Of a stretch of DNA of 64,000 nucleotides, positions 1 to 9,488 are shown in pieces. Source of the stretch: Cranoglanis bouderius (Eukaryota; Chordata; Actinopteri; Siluriformes; Cranoglanididae); contig CM042566.1 of NCBI GenBank assembly GCA_023630585.1, positions 8,986,754 to 9,050,753 of the forward strand, given 5' to 3'. The notes under the pieces were generated by a model. That model did no database searches, was not told where the DNA came from, and saw only the letters and a list, made by a program, of their open reading frames with translations. How positions within the stretch are numbered: position 1 is the first letter of the stretch; each line of letters starts with the position of its first letter. The position numbers were made by a program, and so were the translations under genes.

Positions 1-14
1 CTGCTACCATCAGG
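1..14 (+). CDS. rnpepl1: RNPEPL1 partial exon at window edge
   Basis: The first 14 bases read in frame as A-T-I-R before the donor gtgagt at 15. This fits the conserved residues just before the VPDGV segment of the next exon. The rest of the exon lies outside the window. Phase 0 at the junction agrees with the next exon. Confidence 0.75.
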
Positions 15-1183
15 GTGAGTGTGGTTCACATTTAATATCCCAGTCACTCTGATCAACATATTCAGGGTCGTCAGGTTATTACAGTATTACATCTAACATA
101 TATCTACACCCATTAGGAAATTTATCAAGTTAACCTACTATATAGATATACAATTTGTCAGCCAATCTCAACTCTTATCAATAAATGGAAAGGGAGCATC
201 CTCCAGGATTTTGTGATTTTGCGATCGCAGAAGCTAACGCAAAATAAAGCAAACTCCACAATATTCGGAGGAGTTTGCAATTTTTCACAAAATTTTCACA
301 TCATGTGATGTCATCACAATGCTCATTCAGCCAAAGCCCTCTTCGATTCACGCGCGTCGAACATGAGTACACCTAAAAGGTCTCATTTACCAACAAACAT
401 CACTGTGAAAGACTGTGCAAAACAATTTTGTGCAATTGGAATTTCGCCAATTCAATTCGCAAATTTTGGAAAAAGCCACAGCAAAGTCAAGCATTTTCGG
501 TCGCAACAATCACAAAGAAACTCCGCGAAATCCTGTATAGACTGAACAGAGGACCACTGCAGATAGTATTTAGTTAGCAGCTCATTCACAGAGGTCCTAA
601 ATGAGGTCCTGTGGTCTGAACCTGACCTTGATGAAGGGTAGAAGACTATCGTTTCTATAGTAACAGCTAATTTACGAAGACTTGTATGGTGGACATGCTA
701 TACATTCTAAGTTGAATAATAAACAAATTAAAAAACGGATTATTGAAGTATTTGAAGTATTATTGAAGTATTTTCACTTTGTGTAGATGTTTATTTGGCA
801 TTTATAGAATGAGTGTGTTCCGTGCCAGCGCTTAGTAACAGTGAGAAGTAAAACTGTCCCTATAAGTTTTCCACCATGGAAAAGTCCACAGAACATGGAG
901 GCTGGTGATGGAATGACTGTTTATAGCTGCTGTAACCGAAACGATAACAGGAAGTTGTTTTATTCCTCTTATACCACACCCTCAGTAATATTCCAGCTTT
1001 TATTTTGCCATAAAACCACACCATGAGTTTCACGTTCCTGATGTAGCATGTCTTCTTTTTGACCTCTCTTTCTTTACAACCGTTTTCATAGCTGTTCAAT
1101 CCAATGCCGGTTCTAACTCGCCTAGCTTTTCTCACTTTCAGTGAAAGCACGTTCAGTTTCTCAATCTTTTCCTCTCAGCTTCT

Positions 1184-1215
<32 letters not shown>

Positions 1216-4014
1216 TGTCTGGCAGGTTCCGGATGGAGTGACGGTGCTAATGAGTGCCTCCAGGAGTGTGTACTCTAAGCAGGACCGGCTGTTCCAGTTC
1301 TCTATGGAGTACCCTGTTCCTGCTTATTTGGTAGCCCTGGTGGCTGGAGATCTACAGCACGCTGACATCGGGCCCAGGTGCGTGTGATGAGGTTGGAGAT
1401 TTAATATGAACTAAAATAAACAAAATTTATATCATTATAATATTGCTCACAGGCTGCTCTGTATAGAATTTTTCTTGCTTTGTGGCTCAGAAGTGAAAAC
1501 TGGACCAACCCGAGATGTTTGTGTGATATTAGGCGTTTAGGTGGGTGGTATGACAGTATGGTATTGCAATGTATACTTCTGAAATTTTTGTAGGCCGTTT
1601 TTAAATCAAACACTGCTGCCACATTGTGAGCAAAATCAGTGGAATTAAAGACCATGGTACATATCATGTATTGTGTAAAACTCTTTAAGTATCACAATAT
1701 CGTATTGAATTTAGAATTCATTTTCCATACTGTCTAGCATAAACAGACTATGTGACACACCTATATGTTGACCCATATACAGGGTTGTTCTGTAGTAAAA
1801 AAAATAAATAAATAACCGCAAAAAAAACCCACTGCCAGGCTTTTTCAAAATGAGACTATGCTGTTCATGCTTTGCAGTACCACAATTATTAAAAAATGTT
1901 GTCCTCTAGGCTCTTCTTTATGGCTGTACACAAAAGACCCCGGCAATTAGAGCTTTTACAACAGGCTTTTAGAACATTTTACAACATTGTTTATCAGCCA
2001 GATACCTTTCATGCCACAGCATACAGCTCAGAGATACAGGATGAGAATAAATGGATCAAGAAGTTGTCAACAAAATTGCAAACAGTCCAATTGCGAGGAT
2101 CAGTGGCGAGATCGAAGTATTCAAATCTAATTTAAATAGTCCATCCAGTGTTGGCCTGGTACCGTTGTGTTCACATGATCATATCTAGACAAACATCATT
2201 TTGTGTGTATGTAAATAAATGAAACTGATTTCAAGTACAGATGGCCAGCTTTCATTAAAGATAATAATCGGTCATTTACAGGGGTCTATTAAAATGGATA
2301 TGTAAAGTTATTGATAAGAGAGCTAATATCAAGCTGTCATTACACCTAAAGGAGGATATTTAGACTAATATAGTGGCTTGGATAAGTATTCAATCCCCCT
2401 TGAACCTTTGTTAATTGGGGGGGGGTAAAATTATATATTTTTTGTAAAATTATCTACAACAAATCCATCTGCAATCCATCCATCTGCAAAATCCATGGCA
2501 ACCAAAAGGCCAAGGACAACTCCCAACTTGATGCTACCACCACCATGCTTTACTGTGGGGATGGCGTTCTCAGTGTGCTGAGCAGTATTGGGTTTCTGTC
2601 AAATGTAAAGTTTCGTGCCAGGGTCAACCAGTTCATTTTATCAGAAGAGACAACAACACGTTTGCTGAATCTCCACAATGTCTTTTGGCAAACTCTTATT
2701 AGGATTTCATATGGCTCACCACTTTTCTATAAAGCCCAGCTTTGTGGATTGGACAGGCTAAGGTTCTCATGTGAACATCTGTGCTGTGGATCTCTCCAGC
2801 TCCTTCTGAGTTATCCTTGACCTTTTGACCTGTATTTGGTCTAAATGATAAAATGTCACCTTTTTTAAGTGACTATAACCATTACAATGTCTTAGAGTAC
2901 ATCGTATCAGTTTTAAATATGAATAAAAGAAATTTGAAATCATGCAAGTGTGTGTTTGTGTGTGCGTAGGAGCCGTGTGTGGGCTGAGCCCTGTCTCCTG
3001 ACCTCTGCTGTTAGTAAACTGGGAGGCAGCGTGGAGCGCTGCCTCGATGTGGCTGAGCAGCTCTTTGGCCCTTATGTGTGGGGCAGGTGAGTGTCTGTCC
3101 ATTTAAACTCGACTGTTGTGTGTATATTAATCCTTTCAGATGTTGGTTAGGAACAAGAGGCTATTATTAGCTATGACACAGTGCTCTGCTGCATGTCGTA
3201 CACTGGTGTGCCAGGACCCATCAAAATTCTGTACTGTTTGCTGCAAAAGTCTGAGGCCACTGCCAAGATCATTTTATTTGAAACTGTTACATTTTACTTG
3301 GTTCGAAGCTGACACAGATCGCATGTAGAAGGAATGCTTGTATCTAAACATAGCACGGTGTTAGTTGCGACACCACGTAGATACCGAATCATTAAGGCAA
3401 ACGGTGGCCTTACCAGATATCATTTTAACTGTCTCAAACTGCACAGTAAAAATATTTCCCTGTCAAGAAACTGGATATTTGCATTATACTAGTGTGCAGG
3501 GTGTTATTGAACTGCACTAGCATAAGTGCTGAATGCAAGATCCAAAATATTCACTATACACCGTTTGCTGCTAATTTGTGTCTGAGGTGAAGCGGTGTTC
3601 TTTCTCATCGCGTCGGCCATATCGAAAATGTCAAACCACAGCAGCCTCCAACTGCTTCTGCTGCACAGAGCAAGTGGTGACCACAGACTACAAAAAAAAA
3701 AGTCATCATGTTAACATGTTAGACATAACATATTAGTGGACATGACACTGCCTTGTTTGAGTAATATAGTTTAAAAAAAGCTATTAATTTTTCCTTAAAA
3801 AAAAAACAAACAAAAAAAAAAACTGGGGCTGCCAGTTTATCAATTATTAATTATTATTCAAAAATAATATTTTATTAATTAAAATGATTAATTTTAGATT
3901 TTTAAAATTTATTTGTTGGGTTATCTTTAAAATATATTAAATACCATGCATATTTGTTTCATAATTTATTTTATGCTAGATAACATTATAATAATGAGAT
4001 CAAATAAAATGAAC

Positions 4015-4045
<31 letters not shown>

Positions 4046-7000
4046 TTTTATTTTATTTTATTTTATTTTATTTTATTTTAAACTGGTCCTGCACACTTTT
4101 CCACTAAGACAGTGTCTGTATTTCAAGCCCTGATTTGTTCAATTCCAACAAGGCGAATTTATAATAAAGACATTATCCGCTGGCTTTCTCTCTAACTGAA
4201 AAGCTGCGATGGCTGAAATTGATTTTGCTTGCTCTACGCAGGATGCAGACGTGATGACTTGACACAGGAAGTAAATATAGTGTATGCTAAGAATAGTGTA
4301 CACCACCTTGTAGTGGTTATCAATACTCCTGGGTTGAAGGAATAGTTTGAACTTGATTCAAATAGCTTTGCTACGAAATAGTGTTGCTGAAATTCGAGTG
4401 AGATAATGTTCATCTTGTACACTAGTTCATTCATTTGGGACCATGTTCAGTCATCAAGTTGCCCTACGAACAACCAACTTTTTGGCCAAAGTAGCACGAG
4501 ATAATATTTTCTGTTAGGGCAAATATGACCTTAAATGAGCAATAAGCTTGAAAAACCAAATAAGGACATGGAGCTTCCGTTGTTTCTCACTTTTCATCAA
4601 ACGAATGATTACAAATAATCAATAATGAAATTTGTTACCAGCTATTTTTATCATCAGTTTTGTATTTGCTTTTGTTGATGCAGTTGTTGCAGCCCTAATA
4701 AAAACTAATGAAATCATTCCGACCGTAGGTTTGAGTGTTAGGATTTAGGATTATGTTATGTACGTACCCTAAAGGTTTGTATTGCAACTTATTTCAGCAG
4801 CCTTAAAGGACCTGTCCCTGAATCGCTTCCCTCCACAGGTACGACATTGTATTCCTCCCCCCTTCATTCCCTATCGTGGCGATGGAGAACCCGTGTCTCA
4901 CCTTCATCATCTCCTCCATTCTGGAGAGTCAGGAGTTCCTGCTGATTGACGTCATTCATGAGATCGCTCACGGCTGGTTCGGAAACGCCGTTACTAACGC
5001 CACCTGGGAGGAGATGTGGCTCAGTGAGGGACTAGCCACGTACGCACAGAGACGCATCACTACAGAGGTTTATGGTACACACACATACAAACACGCAGCA
5101 CAGATCTCTCCAGCGTACAGAAACAGAACACCACTACAAAGTCTGGTAATGGGCCTCATTTAACAACCTTTTAGTAAAGTTGTAAGTAAATGTTTTCATA
5201 GGCCAAAGCAAACAAAAATTCTCCCCAGATTTGCAAAAGTTTCAGTAATGCTGATTTTCTTCGTATTCATGTACTGTATGTTGATAAATGCCAATCACTC
5301 GTAAATTATCACATGCTCTCATGGCACAGCTTATTTACATTTAGCAAACGCCTATAAAATCTATAAAAGGCAAAGCGTGTTGAAAACGAAAAATAACAAC
5401 TTAATGTTGAAAGAGCATCTCCTAAGTGTGCTGTGTGCTAAAGCTTCCAGTAATGCAGCTCAGCCACTGCAGAGCACCAGCCAGCCACAGACACATTATT
5501 CCATTACATTTGTCCTAACTGAATGGCTAATTTCATTTGTCTTAACTTCTGCATTTGTTTTGGAATGCTTTCTTTTAAGTTATTAATCTGATACAACCTG
5601 GTTTCACAACATATTCATATATCAAATATATTTTACCAAGATATCAAATATATAATACAGTGGTTATTTACAGTAGAGTTCCTGATTCACAGCTCCAGGA
5701 TTCTGAGTTCAATCCTGCCATCAGGTGACTGTGTGGAGCTTCATATGTTTTATTTACAAATAAATTTGTTTCTTTAAAGCTTGAAATATGAGTCCCATTA
5801 TACTGTACAGTCACCTCTGAAAGTATTGGAACAGCAAGGCCCATTCTATTCTTTTTTCGCTATACATTGAAGACATTTGGGTTTGAGATCAAATGATAAA
5901 TATGAGATGATGGATCAGATGTTCAGCTTTCATTTTCTCATATTTACATTTAGATGTGGCAAACCACCTAATTTTTAGGTGAGCAAAAGTATAGGAACAC
6001 ATAGTCTTAAAGTAAATAACACTTAATATTTGGTTGCATATCCCTTGCTTGCAATAACTGCATCAAGCCGGTGACCCACTTACATCACCAAACTGTTGCA
6101 TTTTTCTTTGGTGCTGCTTTACCAGGCTTGTACTGCAGCCTCTTTCAGTTGCTTGTTTTGGGGGGGTTTCTCCCTTCAGTTTCCTCTTCAAGAGGTGAAA
6201 TGCTGCTCAACTGGGTTAAGCTCTGGTGACTTGGCCAGTCTGAAACTTTCCACTTTTTCCACCCGATGAAGTCGTTTGTTGGGTTGGCAGTGCTTTTTGG
6301 GTCATTGTCTTGCTGCATGATGAAGTTCCTCCCAATTCAATTGGATGCGTTTCTCTGTAAATTGGAAGACAGGTTGTTTCTGTAAACTTCTGAATAAATT
6401 CTGCTGCTACCATCATGAGTTACAGCATCAATAAAGATTAGTGAGCCTGTTCCAGAAGCAGCCATGCAAGCCCAAGCCATGACACTACCTCCACCATGTT
6501 TCACAGATGAGCTTCTATGTTTTGGTTCATGAGCAGATCATTAACACATCTAGATGTAAATATGAGGAAATAAAAGCTGAAATTCTGATGTATCGACTCG
6601 TTCATCTTTTGATCTCAAACCCAAATGTCTTCAATGTATAGCAAAAAAAATAGAATTGGCCTTGCTGTTCCAATATTTTCGGGGGGGACTATATCCACAT
6701 ACACTGCATACAGTGCTGTTGAAAGAGATTAAAAGTGCCATCACTCTATAATGCTCTCCTACTGATGAACATTTGTCAAAAGGACCGTAGGCTGCATACA
6801 TTGTGTGTATATGTATGCAAATGCGAGCACATTTCGGGTAAGGGAGCATTTACAAAAATTTTCATTTTCCCCTGAAGTATTCCATGTATCCCGAATGTTA
6901 GTGTTACTCATCCTATGTTTCTCAGCAGAAAGGGTCACAATTGCTTACAACCAAAAGAACAGCCAAAGAAAATTGAGAGCATGTAGTTTTTTTTTTTTTA

Positions 7001-9221
7001 CAGCTGCTTCAGTATAGCAGCTACATTTTCACACAGTAAAAAGGGTTTGTCCTTTTTTTCAGTAATTTGGGCTTTTAATTTTTGCAGGCGAAGCCCTAAC
7101 CTGTCTGGAGACGGTTTTCCGTTTGGACGCGCTGCACAGACAAATGCGTCTTCTCGGAGACAACAATCCAGTGAGCAAGCTGCAAGCCAAGTTTGAACCA
7201 GGTAACTCACCTCAAACAAAACATCCATTAAAAGGTCTCACTAGTTTGTTTAATTTGTCACTATTTTGCTTAAAAGCAAATCACCACTTAATAATAATAA
7301 TAATTTGTTACATTTATATAGCGCTATTCTAGACACTCAAAGCGCTTTACATAGATGAAGGAAAATCTCCTCAACCACCACCAGTGTGTAGCATCCACCT
7401 GGATGATGCGACGGCAGCCATAGTGCACCAGAACGCCCACCACACACCAGCTATTTCACTGTAAATAATTCAGTGTGTTCTCTCTCTCTCTCTCCTTTCC
7501 TCTTTACCTCAGGGGTTAACCCCAGCAGTCTGATGAACCTGTTCACCTATGAGAAAGGCTTTTGCTTTGTCTCGTACCTCTCACAGCTGTGTGGTGACAT
7601 CAAAAGTTTTGACACTTTCCTCAAGGTAAGTGTCATGAGAACGCCACACCTGAACAGAAGCAGGGTTTAATGCTTAAGATGCTAAAAGCTTCTGCCAATA
7701 CAGTTTCAAATGTTAAAAAAAAAAAAAAAAAAAGTCTTTGCGATACTAACATATTAAGCATTTCCCAATAGTGGATTCTAGATCCCTAACTAGAATTGTA
7801 TTTTAACTAAAAGCTTCCCGATCAGAACTCTGTGAGCATATTGATTGACAGCGGCAACTCCTCAGCAATTTAAACAATGTTCAAACAGCACTAATTCTAG
7901 AAAAGTGTGTAGGAATGACAGAAAGGTGTTCGCGAGTGGTCGCAGGACATCAGCATATTTTTAGAGGTTTAAAAAGCTACACTGATCAGCAGAGTATGAC
8001 ACTGCAACGTGCAAGAGCATCACTTATCAAATCTGGTTTATTAATATGAGCTGTACTGTCCTCTCATTTAACTGTGGCAAGTTTTTTTTTTTTTTTTTTT
8101 TTTTTTAAGCATGTCAGGCTTGTCAGATTTATCAGTAATGCTTGGCGAGATCAGATTAACATATTTTCCATTTATATGAGAATTGTAAGAATGTGTTAAT
8201 TAGACAAAAATACCGCTTGCCAACCTTTTCACAAGTTCTAGATGTGGATTGACTGTTTAAAAATGCACTGCTGAATTTTTCATCATTACCACACTACTAC
8301 TAAAGTAATGTATATACAGTTGAGGTCATAAGTTTACATACACCTTGCAGAATCTGCAAAATGTTAATAATTTTTTTTAAAAAAAGAAAAGAAAAAGGGA
8401 GGGAACGAAACGTTTTATTTTTGTTGAGTTCTGCCCTGAATAAACTATTTCACATAACGGATGTTTACATAGAGTCCACAAGACACAATAATAACTGAAT
8501 TTACACAAATGAACCAGTTCAAAGGTTTACATACGCTTGACTCTTAATACTGCATGTTGTTGCCTGGATGATCAACAACTGTTTTTATGTTTTGTGATAG
8601 TTCATCATCTTTTTTGTCCTGAGCAGTTAAATTGCCAACTGTTCTTCAGAAAAATCCTCCAGGTCCTGCATATTCTTTGCTTTTCCAGCATGTTCTGCAT
8701 ATTTGACCCCCTTTCCAACAGTGTCTATATGATGTTGAGATCCATCTTTTCAAACTGAGGACAACTGAGGGACTCGTACACAACTATTACAAAAGGTGCA
8801 AACATTCACTGATTCTCAAGAAGGCAGCACGATACATTAAGGGGAATGTGAACTTCTGAACAGGATGAACAGTGTAAATTATTATTATTTTGTCTTTTGG
8901 GAAGCATGGACTGTAAATATCTTATCTAGCTTCTGAAGGGCAGTACTAAATGGAAAAAATAAGACCTTTTAAACAAAATAACGACATTTTGGAGATTCTG
9001 CAAGGCGTATGTAAACTTGTGACCTCAAAGGGCTAAGAATTCTAACTAGATGCAGTTTCATTCGCTCTCAATAAATATGGTGCATATTTGTCTAATATTT
9101 GTATAGTTGGATTATACTCAAAACATTTTCCAAGGCCACTTATAGTCATCACACAGAATTATTTTTTAACACTGAAATGGGTCAAAAAATTTTGAGAGCT
9201 GTGGAACACACACACACACAT

Positions 9222-9299
<78 letters not shown>

Positions 9300-9453
9300 C
9301 TACACACACGTCAGTAATTCTCTCCTTCGTCTAGGCCTACATTGAGCAGTTCAGGTTCAGCAGTGTAGTTGCTCAGGACCTGCTAGATTTCTTCCTGGGC
9401 TTCTTTCCTGAGCTGAAGGAGAGCTGTGTAGCACAGCGAGAGGGTAAGGCTCA

Positions 9454-9488
<35 letters not shown>

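Larger units (their letters stand above)
15..1225 (+). other. rnpepl1: RNPEPL1 intron
   Basis: Donor gtgagt at 15, acceptor ending in ggcag at 1225. It holds a MITE copy (196-537), a short stretch at about 840-960 that looks like part of a dispersed repeat, and a (TG)n tract (1186-1210) lying just before the acceptor. Nothing else is recognised. Confidence 0.8.
7626..9334 (+). other. rnpepl1: RNPEPL1 intron
   Basis: Holds a poly-A run (about 7,714-7,732), a poly-T run (about 8,083-8,106), a Tc1-type MITE (8317-9033) and a (CA)n tract (9206-9298) just upstream of the next exon. No gene was seen. Confidence 0.8.
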
